Below, in pieces: positions 1 to 7,526 of a stretch of 34,263 nucleotides of DNA. Position 1 is the stretch's first letter. The number at the start of each line of letters is the position of its first letter. Source of the stretch: Mesorhizobium sp. (GTDB lineage: Bacteria > Pseudomonadota > Alphaproteobacteria > Rhizobiales > Rhizobiaceae); contig JAIPUZ010000037.1 of NCBI GenBank assembly GCA_022833215.1, forward strand, positions 1-34,263, given 5' to 3'. Made by a program: the position numbers and the translations under genes. The notes beneath the pieces are model-generated. The model ran no database searches. It was not told the DNA's origin and worked only from the letters and a program-made list of their open reading frames with translations.

Positions 1-425
1 ACGCCCGCCCCGAGACGGATCTCGAAGCCGGCACACGCTGGGCGGATATCGTCTCCTGCGCGACGCTGGCGACCACGCCTCTGATCAGGGGCGACTGGTT
101 GCAGCCCGGCGTGCACGTCGATCTGATCGGCGCCTTCACGCCGGACATGCGCGAGACGGATGACGAGGCGATCGCGAGGTCCGAGGTTTTCATCGATGCG
201 GACGAAGCGTTTCATGAGGCTGGCGACCTCGTGCAGCCCATCCGCTCGGGCGCCTTCAGGCGGGAAGACTGCAAGGCAAGGCTGCGCGACCTGTGCAGCG
301 GCGCGGCGGCCGGGAGAACGGATCCGGCGCAGGTTACGCTCTTCAAGGCCGTCGGAACCGCACTTTCGGACCTCGCCGCAGGAACGCTGGCCTACAGGCG
401 CCAGCGCGACACATCTGCGCAATGA
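1..425 (+). CDS. Ornithine cyclodeaminase/mu-crystallin family protein, C-terminal part (5' truncated)
   Basis: An open frame (codons starting at base 3) runs in from the left edge and stops with TGA at 423-425, giving about 140 C-terminal residues. The pattern CATLATTPLI followed by GDWLQPGVHVDLIGAF and later the SEVFIDADE stretch is the typical NAD-binding Rossmann C-terminal half of the ornithine cyclodeaminase/mu-crystallin/ketimine reductase family. The usual length is about 310-330 aa, so over half of the gene is outside the window. Members interconvert ornithine and proline or reduce cyclic imines. The substrate cannot be told from this half. The next 200 bases (426-624) hold no recognisable gene. 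It is probably not part of the fecI operon because of this gap. Confidence 0.82.
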   Translation, partial: ARPETDLEAGTRWADIVSCATLATTPLIRGDWLQPGVHVDLIGAFTPDMRETDDEAIARSEVFIDADEAFHEAGDLVQPIRSGAFRREDCKARLRDLCSGAAAGRTDPAQVTLFKAVGTALSDLAAGTLAYRRQRDTSAQ

Positions 426-624
426 CCGGCGAAGGAAACGGCGGGCCTGCAACTGCCAGACATGATTATCATGGCTGTCGGCGGACCCGGGATCTGGCCG
501 GGGATCTGGAACAGCTCCGGATCATTGGCGTTGCGGGGATTTCGCAAAAGAGCTATCGGAAATCAGGCCGACTTTAATCGTGGCGTTTCCGCAACGGCGG
601 AGCGCCACTGTTCCCTGTTCCGAC

Positions 625-1140
625 ATGACCACGACCCTTGCCGATATTTTTCTGAGCAATCGCAAATCTATCATGTGGAGCGTGTTGCGGATCGTGCGTG
701 ACCCGCAGACGGCGGAAGATGTCGCGCAGGAGACCTATGTCAGGGCCCGAAAGGCCGCCGAGCACGGTCCCATCGACCACATCGAAGCCTTCCTGTTCCA
801 GACGGCCCGCAACATTGCGCTCAACCACCTGCGCCATCACAGAATTCGCGGGGCGGTCGAATGCGACGACCTGCCGGCGGCCGATGTCGGCAACATCGCC
901 TCGGATGCGCCCTCGCAGGAGGCCGATCTCATCCATCGCCAGAGGTTGCGCCATCTGCACGAGGCCGTGGCGAAGCTCCCGCAGCGGGCGAGGACGGTGT
1001 GGGTGCTCAGCCGTATTGAAAAATGGTCCTACCCCAGAATTGCCGAGCATCTCGGCGTTTCGCCGAACACCGTCTTCAATGATCTGAAGCTGGCGCATGC
1101 CCATTGCGTTGAGGCTCTGGCGAGGATCGACGGCGGCTGA
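625..1140 (+). CDS. FecI-like ECF RNA polymerase sigma factor
   Basis: A 171-residue ECF sigma factor. Region 2 is near the N-terminus (ILRIVRD-type helix, then AEDVAQETYVRA, residues about 20-45, and FLFQTARNIALNHLRHHR, about 55-75). Region 4 is C-terminal (LPQRARTVWVLSRIEKWSYP, then IAEHLGVSPNTVFNDL, about 120-155), a helix-turn-helix that reads the -35 element. The family (FecI/PupI/HasI-like) transcribes a TonB receptor gene when the receptor binds its ligand. An upstream GTG at 580 would add 15 residues. I chose ATG 625 because MTTTLADIF fits the family start, though neither start has a strong Shine-Dalgarno sequence. fecR and the receptor follow on the same strand. No copy of the ECF promoter found before those genes is visible upstream of this one, so it is probably expressed from a different, perhaps iron-responsive, promoter. 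Confidence 0.92.
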   Translation: MTTTLADIFLSNRKSIMWSVLRIVRDPQTAEDVAQETYVRARKAAEHGPIDHIEAFLFQTARNIALNHLRHHRIRGAVECDDLPAADVGNIASDAPSQEADLIHRQRLRHLHEAVAKLPQRARTVWVLSRIEKWSYPRIAEHLGVSPNTVFNDLKLAHAHCVEALARIDGG

Positions 1141-1186
1141 ACAGCCATTTGCCAGGCGAGTGGCCGTCGCCTGCAACGGGAGCGCA

Positions 1187-1226
1187 TTTTGTGAGATTCC
1201 AGCCCGCGATGTGTCTCACCTACAGG
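1187..1226 (+). promoter_or_regulatory. Predicted ECF-sigma promoter upstream of fecR
   Basis: TTTTGTGAGATT ends at 1198, followed after 12 bases by GTGTCT (1211-1216) and then TACAGG (1221-1226). The same arrangement, GTGAGATT-N12-GTGTC with TACAGG downstream, recurs in front of the TonB receptor gene at 2298-2339. The repeat is seen directly. That it is the target of the adjacent FecI-like factor is inferred from its position about 50 bases before the fecR start and from its -35/-10-like spacing. Confidence 0.6.
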
Positions 1227-1265
1227 GGCGCTCTCATGGCGACCTGCCAGACCGGATTGACCTGA

Positions 1266-2285
1266 GTGGAACCTGAAAAGCCAGAACAGAGCGAGGAGGA
1301 GGGGTTCGTCCATCCCGACGCAGCGATGGATGCTGCGCTGAACTGGTTCTTTACGCTTCAGGCCGAACCGGACGACAGGCAGTTGCGGACCGCGTTCGAG
1401 GCATGGCGTCAGGCGGATGCTGCAAACGCCCGGGCATTTGCCACGGTCGCCGAGGCCTGGGAACTTCCCGAAATGGACGTGGTTGCAGGCGAGGTGGCGG
1501 TACGTGCCGGTCACGTTGCTCCCGACCGAAAGCCTGTCGCCATCGACGGCAGGAGGCCGAAAAGGAGGGGGTGGAACCGGGCGGCTCTTGCCGCTGCCGC
1601 GGCAATTGTGATTGCTGTCGGCATCCAGCAGTACCCCGCGCTCATGCTGCGATGGCAGGCGGACTACATCACCGCGACCGGCATGCGCGATGAAATCATG
1701 CTGCCCGACGGTTCACGCATGGTGCTCAACACGGCCTCGGCCGTCGCGCTCGATTTCGAAGGCGGCCGTCGCACCGTATCGCTGCTTGGGGGCGAGGCGT
1801 TTTTCAATGTCGTCCCGGACCCCGCCCGGCCCTTCACCGTTGCCGCGGCCTTTTCCTCGGTGGAGGTGAAGGGAACGGCATTTTCCGTCCGGACAGAAAA
1901 TGATCAGGATATCGTCGTGCTGGAACACGGCCATGTCGATGTGACGCGACAAGCCGCACCCGTCGAAAAGGTGGCGCTGGAACCCGGCGAAAGCGTGAAG
2001 GCCACGGAAACCAGATTTTCCGCGGTGGAGAAAACGGATGCGGCAACAGCGCTTGCCTGGCTGAAAGGCCGCGTGATTTTCCGCGACCGTCCATTCGGCG
2101 ACGTCGTGCAGGAAATCGGCCGATATTACAGCCCGCCGGTCATCTTTGCGAACACACGGCTCAGGCAGATGAGGATCAACGGCAACTATCGCCTCGATGA
2201 TCCGGAGCGGGCGATCCGCTCTCTAGCCACCGCAGCAGGCGCTTCCGTCACCCGCCTTCCCGGCGGAATCCTAATCTTGCGATAA
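1266..2285 (+). CDS. FecR-like anti-sigma factor / surface-signalling regulator
   Basis: A 339-residue single-pass inner membrane regulator. Residues about 17-65 form the cytoplasmic DUF4880/FecR_N segment (AALNWFFTLQAEPDDRQL, then FEAWRQADAANARAF) that holds the sigma factor. A hydrophobic helix lies at about 104-124. The periplasmic FecR domain follows (LPDGSRMVLNTASAV, GGEAFFNV, VKGTAFSVR, VLEHGHVDV). The last 70 residues (FRDRPFGDVVQEIGRYY onward) are the C-terminal STN-like module that contacts the receptor signalling domain. The start is GTG with only a weak ribosome site. An in-frame ATG at 1326 is the alternative but would cut into the N-terminal helix. It lies between the sigma gene and the receptor, in the standard fecI-fecR-receptor order. 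Confidence 0.92.
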   Translation: MEPEKPEQSEEEGFVHPDAAMDAALNWFFTLQAEPDDRQLRTAFEAWRQADAANARAFATVAEAWELPEMDVVAGEVAVRAGHVAPDRKPVAIDGRRPKRRGWNRAALAAAAAIVIAVGIQQYPALMLRWQADYITATGMRDEIMLPDGSRMVLNTASAVALDFEGGRRTVSLLGGEAFFNVVPDPARPFTVAAAFSSVEVKGTAFSVRTENDQDIVVLEHGHVDVTRQAAPVEKVALEPGESVKATETRFSAVEKTDAATALAWLKGRVIFRDRPFGDVVQEIGRYYSPPVIFANTRLRQMRINGNYRLDDPERAIRSLATAAGASVTRLPGGILILR

Positions 2286-2297
2286 AAACTCAACTTT

Positions 2298-2339
2298 TTT
2301 TGTGAGATTTGCCCCGCCCGCGTGTCAGGTGTTTACAGG
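2298..2339 (+). promoter_or_regulatory. Predicted ECF-sigma promoter upstream of the TonB receptor gene
   Basis: TTTTTTGTGAGATT ends at 2309, followed after 12 bases by GTGTCA (2322-2327) and TACAGG (2334-2339). It matches the element at 1187-1226 with identical spacing between the two core blocks. It lies in the 109-base gap between fecR and the receptor ATG at 2395. It would give the receptor its own inducible promoter, in addition to read-through from fecR. Confidence 0.6.
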
Positions 2340-2394
2340 CCGGATCACCGCAGCAGCGAGCCGGCCCTCATGACCAGTTTGTAAGGGATTACCG

Positions 2395-4965
2395 ATGGGG
2401 CGAATTGCGTATGGTGGCGGCCGGGTTCGGGTTAATGGAGCGGGCCGGATTCGTGCCAGACGGCATGTCGCCTGTCTCCTCGTCACCTCGACGATGCTCG
2501 GATCGGCAAATCTCTTTTTCCCGGCGATCTCGCATGCCCAGCAGCGGGCGGCGGAACAGACGAGCTTCGACATTCCCGCGCAGCCCCTTTCCGCGGCGAT
2601 CGCCTCGTTCATCAGAATCACCGGATGGGAAGTAGGCTTCACCTCCGCGACCGTCTCGGGCAGGCGCTCGGCCCCGGTCACCGGCACGATGGCGCCCGCG
2701 CAGGCATTGCAGGCAATGCTTGCCGGTACAGGCGTGAGCGCCGATATTTCCGGTCCCTCCACCGCCGCCCTTGTTTCCGGTTCAGGTCGTACCGCGCCTG
2801 CTCAGGGCGCGCCTGCCAACGCGGACGGCTCGCTTGTGCTCGACACCATAACGATCAGCGGCGGCGGCAATCCTGCGGATGCGCCCTACAGGAGTTCGGG
2901 TTCGGGCGCGTATATCTCTGCCGGGCAGATCGAGCGGTTTCGCGGCACATCCACCGGCGACATGCTGAAATCGACGCCGGGCGTCATTGCCTCGGCAAAC
3001 CGCAACGGCGCCGCGCTCGAGGTGAACATTCGCGGCGTTCAGGGCATGAACCGCGTCAAGGTGACGGTCGACGGCAGCGAGCAGACGATTGCGGAAGGGC
3101 AGGGCTATCCCGGCAGCCGCACGCGTTCCTATGTCGATCCCGATCTGATTGCCGGAATAGAGATCGAGAAGGGCCCGCAGATGTCCGGTGCCGGTGCCGG
3201 CGCGATCGGCGGCTCGGTCAACATGCGCACGCTGGAGGTGCAGGACATCCTGAAGGACGGCAAGCAGTTTGGTATGCGGCTGAAGGGCGGGCTGACGTCC
3301 AACAACAGGCAGCCGCCACCCACCGGAACCACGACGTTCCGCGACAATCCCACCAGCCTGTTCGACTTCGACAATCTCAACGGAAGCGTGGCCGCGGCGG
3401 CGGCGCTCGGCGGCATAGACCTGGTTGCCGCCTATTCGCGGCGCAGGCACGGCAACTATTTTGCCGGCCGGCATGGCAAATCCACCTATGCCGACGAATG
3501 GGGCAACGACCAGACTTATTCCCTCTACAAGCCGGGCAGCGAGGTCCTGAACACCGGGCTGGAGACGGAGTCCTTCCTGCTCAAGTCCAGCTTCTCATTC
3601 CTTGAGGACCACAAGGTTCAGCTTTCGTGGCTGCGCTCGGACTTCTCCTATGGCGAGACATGGCCTTCCGATCTTCTCTATGGCGCGCTGAAGCAGAACG
3701 ACCCCCGCGAGACCAGAACGAACCGGCTGACGGCAAAGTATGAGTGGGATCCCGCCGAAAACGATGCGATCCGGCTGCGGGCCAATGTCTTTTACGCGGA
3801 CACCAACGACAAGGGCGCCGCCTATGCTTTCGCCAAGCCCTATACGTCGCAGAATTATGGCTTCGACGTCGAAAACGTATCGCAGTTCCACTTTGACGCA
3901 CTGGGAAGCCTGGCGCTGACCTATGGCGGCTCCTATGCAGTGGAGGATCTCAATTCCAGCCAGGGCAGGGTCAACGGCAGCAACTTCTTCTTTGAAGGCA
4001 GGCGGGACGTTGCCAGCCTCTATGCCAAGGCGGACTGGAACCCGACGGACTGGCTCGCCCTCAATGCGGGCCTGCGCTACCTGTCCTACAAGACGCAGGA
4101 TAACAGCCCGGTTTCCGGCAGCTACGGCGAGTTCGACGACCTGTCAGGCAGTTCCTTGTCGCCAGGCTTCGGGGCAAGGCTGGAGCCATGGGACGGCGTT
4201 CAGTTCTTCGCCCAGTACAATGAAGGCTATCGTCCGCCGAGCCTGCGGGAGTCGGTTTCCAACTACGACACCAGCCTCGTGCCCAATCCGTTCCTGAAGG
4301 CCGAACATGCCCGCAATCTGGAGGCCGGGATCAACCTGCTTCGCGACGATGTGCTTGTCGGGGGTGACAAGCTGCGGGTGAAAGGCGTGTTCTTCAACAA
4401 CGATATCGACGACTACATCATGAGGCTGTGGCCGAAGTCTTCCGCCTATTTCATGATGGACAATATCGACAGGGCCCGGTTCTCCGGCATAGAGCTTTCG
4501 GCGAAATACGACACCGGCACCTTCTTCGTGGATGGCAGCTTCACCTATTTCACGAAGGCGGACTATTGCTATGTCTGGACGCGATGGGAGACCCGGCCGG
4601 ACGGCACCAATCAGCAAGTGGAAAGCGACGTCTGCAGTTCCACGCCGCCCGATGTGGATTTCTCGGCCGGCTTCGTCCAGCCGCGCTTCACGGGCAGCGT
4701 AACCGCCGGTGCGCGCCTGTTCGAGGAGAAGCTCACCGTCGGGGGGCGCGTTTCCTATGTGGGGACCAACCCCGTTGCCAGTTTCGCGCCATGGCCCTCC
4801 TACACGCTGGTCGACCTCTTCGCCAGCTACAAGGTCAGCGACAGCTTGCGGGTGGACGTTGCGGCCGACAACATCTTCGACCGCTACTATCTGGATGCTC
4901 TGAGCAACAACGCCGTCGTCGCTTCCGGCCGCACATTCCGCCTCGACCTGACCGCCACCTTCTGA
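2395..4965 (+). CDS. TonB-dependent outer membrane receptor with signalling (STN) domain, heme/siderophore type
   Basis: An 856-residue receptor. A long signal peptide has a likely cleavage after SHA at about residue 48. The STN signalling domain is at about 56-117 (SFDIPAQPLSAAIASF to GTGVSADI), with a TonB box-like stretch LDTITISG at about 149-156, the plug at about 165-285 (STPGVIAS, NIRGVQGMNRV, IEKGP, GAGAIGGSVNMRT) and a C-terminal 22-strand-type barrel ending LDLTATF with terminal Phe. In the barrel, YRPP (612-615) and NPFL (631-634) correspond in position to the FRAP and NPNL motifs of heme/hemoglobin receptors but differ from them. No His lies between the two motifs, so heme is a guess and a siderophore is equally possible. 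The start has an AAGGGA ribosome site 6 bases upstream. The STN domain and the FecI/FecR neighbours indicate ligand-induced autoregulation. Confidence 0.92.
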   Translation: MGRIAYGGGRVRVNGAGRIRARRHVACLLVTSTMLGSANLFFPAISHAQQRAAEQTSFDIPAQPLSAAIASFIRITGWEVGFTSATVSGRRSAPVTGTMAPAQALQAMLAGTGVSADISGPSTAALVSGSGRTAPAQGAPANADGSLVLDTITISGGGNPADAPYRSSGSGAYISAGQIERFRGTSTGDMLKSTPGVIASANRNGAALEVNIRGVQGMNRVKVTVDGSEQTIAEGQGYPGSRTRSYVDPDLIAGIEIEKGPQMSGAGAGAIGGSVNMRTLEVQDILKDGKQFGMRLKGGLTSNNRQPPPTGTTTFRDNPTSLFDFDNLNGSVAAAAALGGIDLVAAYSRRRHGNYFAGRHGKSTYADEWGNDQTYSLYKPGSEVLNTGLETESFLLKSSFSFLEDHKVQLSWLRSDFSYGETWPSDLLYGALKQNDPRETRTNRLTAKYEWDPAENDAIRLRANVFYADTNDKGAAYAFAKPYTSQNYGFDVENVSQFHFDALGSLALTYGGSYAVEDLNSSQGRVNGSNFFFEGRRDVASLYAKADWNPTDWLALNAGLRYLSYKTQDNSPVSGSYGEFDDLSGSSLSPGFGARLEPWDGVQFFAQYNEGYRPPSLRESVSNYDTSLVPNPFLKAEHARNLEAGINLLRDDVLVGGDKLRVKGVFFNNDIDDYIMRLWPKSSAYFMMDNIDRARFSGIELSAKYDTGTFFVDGSFTYFTKADYCYVWTRWETRPDGTNQQVESDVCSSTPPDVDFSAGFVQPRFTGSVTAGARLFEEKLTVGGRVSYVGTNPVASFAPWPSYTLVDLFASYKVSDSLRVDVAADNIFDRYYLDALSNNAVVASGRTFRLDLTATF

Positions 4966-5279
4966 CGCTTCCGGAGAAGGCGGCCCGTCAGCTCCGACGC
5001 ACCGGGGCGTCGCAGAGGCTCGGCCTGCCTTCCGGCGGGTCGTGCCGGTTCTTGTCCGGGTGGGGCAGTGATCGGCGACATGCAACGGCTGCGTTCCGGC
5101 AGCAGATCTCCTCTGTGGCGTGCATGAGGGATCCCGCCTGAACCTGTTCATCGCAGGCAGGGCGGCCGAGCCGCAGAGAGGAAACTATCTGAAGAGCTAC
5201 GATCGGCGACGGGGGAAGTCCTGACGGAAATAATGGCTGAGCGCGGCATCGCTGCGGATGGCGTATTCTGCGATGCCGG
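4966..5279. other. Intergenic region between convergent genes, no gene seen
   Basis: These 314 bases separate the 3' ends of the receptor gene (plus) and the GntR gene (minus). Several frames are open by virtue of the base composition, but none has a recognisable product or a convincing ribosome site. I see no hairpin followed by a T-run that would be a clear terminator. Confidence 0.5.
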
Positions 5280-6005
5280 TCATTTCCTGTAGCGACCGGT
5301 GAGCCGCCCGGCATCCGGATCGGTGTGCCGCCGCGCCAGCTCGTAGGCACGTGCGCTGTCACCGGAACAGATCGCTTCCAGCAATGGTTCATGCAGGTCA
5401 ACGATGGCCTGCGGTTCCTGATAGAAGCCATCGGCCATGCGCAGGAAAAGCAGCGCCGGCCCTTCCAGCCGCCGGTACATGTCCTGAAGCAGCCTGCTGT
5501 CTGCAATCTCGACCACGGTCCGGTGGAATCGCAGGTCCAGTTCCAGCAAGCGCTGCCGCTGATGCTGTTTCGATGCCTGGCGCATCTCGTCGACCACTTC
5601 GTACAGACGGGCCTCGCCTTCACTGCTGATCCGCTCCGCGGCCAACTGTGCGCCAAGCGATTCCAGCGTATCGCGCATCAGGGAGATGTCGCGGATGTCC
5701 TCTTCGGAAATGGAAATGACGAAGTTGCCGCGCCGCGGACGATGCTCCACCAGGCCGCCGGCCTGAAGATACTTGAGCGCGCCGCGGATCGTCCCCTGGC
5801 TGACACCGAAATACTGGGCCAGCTCCATCTCCACCAGCCGCTCGCCGGGGTTCCACTGCCCGCCGAGAATCCCCTCCTGAATCGCCGAGGCAATCTCGTC
5901 CTCGAGGCTGGGGCGGATCAGGCTGTGGCGTTCGGCCTTGGGCACTGGGAAATCCTTTCCGAAGTCACTGCTCTTCTCGATAGCTACCTTCCGCGACGGT
6001 GTCAT
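5280..6005 (-). CDS. GntR-family transcriptional regulator, FadR/FCD subfamily
   Basis: A 241-residue regulator. The N-terminal winged helix-turn-helix is at about 30-95 (SLEDEIASAIQEGIL, GERLVEMELAQYFGVSQGT, ALKYLQAGGLVEHRPRRGNF). The all-helical FCD ligand domain follows, with the metal-ligand residues of this subfamily in place (Asp and His in LDLRFHRTVVE, His in DLHEPLLEAI, His in ARRHTDPD). FCD proteins usually repress a neighbouring catabolic or transport operon and release DNA on binding a small organic acid. The gene is divergent from the aminotransferase/TRAP operon across a 134-base gap with repeated sequences, so that operon is the likely target. ATG at 6005 begins MTPSRKVAIEK. Confidence 0.93.
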   Translation of the reverse strand: MTPSRKVAIEKSSDFGKDFPVPKAERHSLIRPSLEDEIASAIQEGILGGQWNPGERLVEMELAQYFGVSQGTIRGALKYLQAGGLVEHRPRRGNFVISISEEDIRDISLMRDTLESLGAQLAAERISSEGEARLYEVVDEMRQASKQHQRQRLLELDLRFHRTVVEIADSRLLQDMYRRLEGPALLFLRMADGFYQEPQAIVDLHEPLLEAICSGDSARAYELARRHTDPDAGRLTGRYRK

Positions 6006-6028
6006 CCGATCCTGCCGCCTCCCGTTGT

Positions 6029-6066
6029 GCGATTTTCAGGTTTTTTGACCGGATCGCGATTTTCAG
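6029..6066 (+). promoter_or_regulatory. Direct repeat of an 11-base word, candidate GntR operator
   Basis: GCGATTTTCAG occurs at 6029-6039 and again at 6056-6066, 27 bases apart start to start, in the gap between the divergent gntR and aminotransferase genes. The exact reverse complement recurs at 7483-7493 just before dctP. The repeat is direct observation. Operator function is inferred from position. Confidence 0.4.
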
Positions 6067-6086
6067 CATGTCGATTGTATTTATTA

Positions 6087-6104
6087 TTGATAATCACTAA
6101 TCAA
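6087..6104. promoter_or_regulatory. Inverted repeat TTGAT-N8-ATCAA before the aminotransferase gene
   Basis: TTGAT (6087-6091) and ATCAA (6100-6104) form a dyad in a locally A+T-rich patch (6074-6108) immediately upstream of the aminotransferase. The patch stands out from the G+C-rich surroundings and probably contains the core promoter. The dyad could bind the GntR regulator or another repressor. It is short, so chance is possible. Confidence 0.3.
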
Positions 6105-6139
6105 GTATGCTGAAGTGGCCGCAGGCGGATAAGAGGCGG

Positions 6140-7486
6140 ATGAGCAGCGTATTTCTCAGGGACTTTGCGGACAGGAACCCCTTGGTCGAACGTGCCGAGG
6201 GCATCTGGATTCACGGGGCCGACGGCACGCGCTACCTCGACGGCATGGGCAGCGCCGGTGTCATCGGCATCGGCCATGGCCGGACCGAAATCTATGAAGC
6301 TCTGGCGGCTGAAGGTTCCCGCGTCAGCTATGTCTATACGGCCTCCTTTACCCATCCCTGGCAGGAAGAGCTGGCGAAATCGGTGCTCTCGGTGGCTCCT
6401 GAAGGGATGTCGGCGGTGTATTTCGTCTCGGGCGGTTCCGAGGCGAACGAGACCGCGCTGAAGCTTGCCCGGCAATATCACGTCGAAAGGGGCGAGGGGA
6501 CGCGCCACAAGATGCTTGCCCGCTGGCAAAGCTATCACGGCGTGACGATCGCGACCCTGTCCCTCTCGGGGCGCACCTCATGGCGGGCGCCCTACGACCC
6601 TTACATGCTGCCAGTGGTTCATGTGACGCCGCCCTACAACTATCGCTGCACCATCTGCGGGGGCGAGGGCGACTGCACCGACCACTGCATCGAGGAACTG
6701 GAACGCACCATCCTCCTGGAAGGACCGGAGACCATTTCCTGCTTCTTTGCGGAGACCATCGTCGGCACCACCGCCGCGGGCGTGACGCCGGGGCCGGATT
6801 ACTACCGCCGGGTACGCGAGCTTTGCGACCGCTACGGCATTCTCTTCATCGCCGACGAGGTGCTGATGGGCTATGGCCGCACCGGCCGCCCCTTCGCCAT
6901 CGAGCACTGGGGCGTGCTGCCCGACATGATCACCTGTGGCAAGGCAATCGGCTCGGGCTATGCCCCGCTGGGGGCGATGGTCGTATCCGAGAAGATCGCC
7001 GGTTTCTTTCGCGAAGGTCGTCGCCGGTTCGTTCACGGCTTCACCTATTCCGGCCATGCGATGTCATGCTTCGTCGGCCAGAAGGTTTTCGAGATCATGC
7101 AGCGCGAGGATCTCTTCAATCGTCCGGGCCGCATCGGTGGCTACCTGCACCAGCGACTGATCGATTTGCAGCAGAGGCATGAAATCGTCGGTGACGTGCG
7201 TGGCCGCGGCCTGTATGCGGGACTGGAATTCGTGACGGACCGCTCAAGCCGCGCTCCCTTCCCCGATGCCGCGCAATTCACGCCTCGTCTCGTGAAGATG
7301 ATGCGCGAACGGGGGGTGATTGTCGGCGCAGGGGTGCCCGGAGCGAGCTATGGCAAGGGCGGCGACCACATCCAGATCAGCCCGCCCTTCACCATCAGCG
7401 AGGCTGAGATCGACATCCTCGTCGACACATTGGATGACGTGCTGACTGTGCTCGGGCGTGACCTGGTCAGCATGCCGGGAAACTGA
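6140..7486 (+). CDS. Class III (PLP-dependent) aminotransferase
   Basis: A 448-residue fold-type I aminotransferase of the class III/omega group. Visible are the cofactor phosphate loop SGGSEANETALKLA, WQSYHGVTIATLSLSGR, the Asp that binds the pyridine nitrogen in FIADEVLMGYGRTG, and the Schiff-base lysine at about K268 in CGKAIGSGYAPLGAM. A four-cysteine cluster (C170, C173, C179, C183, in YRCTICGGEGDCTDHC) sits in the small insertion before EELERTI. Related class III enzymes have cysteines in this loop. An upstream in-frame ATG at 6107 adds 11 residues but has no ribosome site. ATG 6140 has AAGAGG just ahead and gives the usual N-terminus. The gene is followed by TRAP transporter genes, so it probably transaminates the imported amino compound. 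Taurine, beta-alanine or another omega-amine are possible but not shown. Confidence 0.9.
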   Translation: MSSVFLRDFADRNPLVERAEGIWIHGADGTRYLDGMGSAGVIGIGHGRTEIYEALAAEGSRVSYVYTASFTHPWQEELAKSVLSVAPEGMSAVYFVSGGSEANETALKLARQYHVERGEGTRHKMLARWQSYHGVTIATLSLSGRTSWRAPYDPYMLPVVHVTPPYNYRCTICGGEGDCTDHCIEELERTILLEGPETISCFFAETIVGTTAAGVTPGPDYYRRVRELCDRYGILFIADEVLMGYGRTGRPFAIEHWGVLPDMITCGKAIGSGYAPLGAMVVSEKIAGFFREGRRRFVHGFTYSGHAMSCFVGQKVFEIMQREDLFNRPGRIGGYLHQRLIDLQQRHEIVGDVRGRGLYAGLEFVTDRSSRAPFPDAAQFTPRLVKMMRERGVIVGAGVPGASYGKGGDHIQISPPFTISEAEIDILVDTLDDVLTVLGRDLVSMPGN

Positions 7487-7493
7487 AAATCGC
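7483..7493 (-). promoter_or_regulatory. Third copy (inverted) of the 11-base word, upstream of dctP
   Basis: CTGAAAATCGC overlaps the aminotransferase stop codon and is the exact reverse complement of the two copies in the gntR/aminotransferase gap. It lies 33 bases before the dctP start. A second regulated promoter or a remote operator here is possible. Confidence 0.35.
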
Positions 7494-7526
7494 AGAAAAC
7501 AGAACCGCTCAAAAAAGGGGAATGAC

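Noticed and set aside
4144-5151. Minus-strand open frame overlapping the receptor 3' end and the following gap, possibly a gene in the gap.
   Set aside because: Most of it is opposite the receptor coding region and the part in the gap has no recognisable product.
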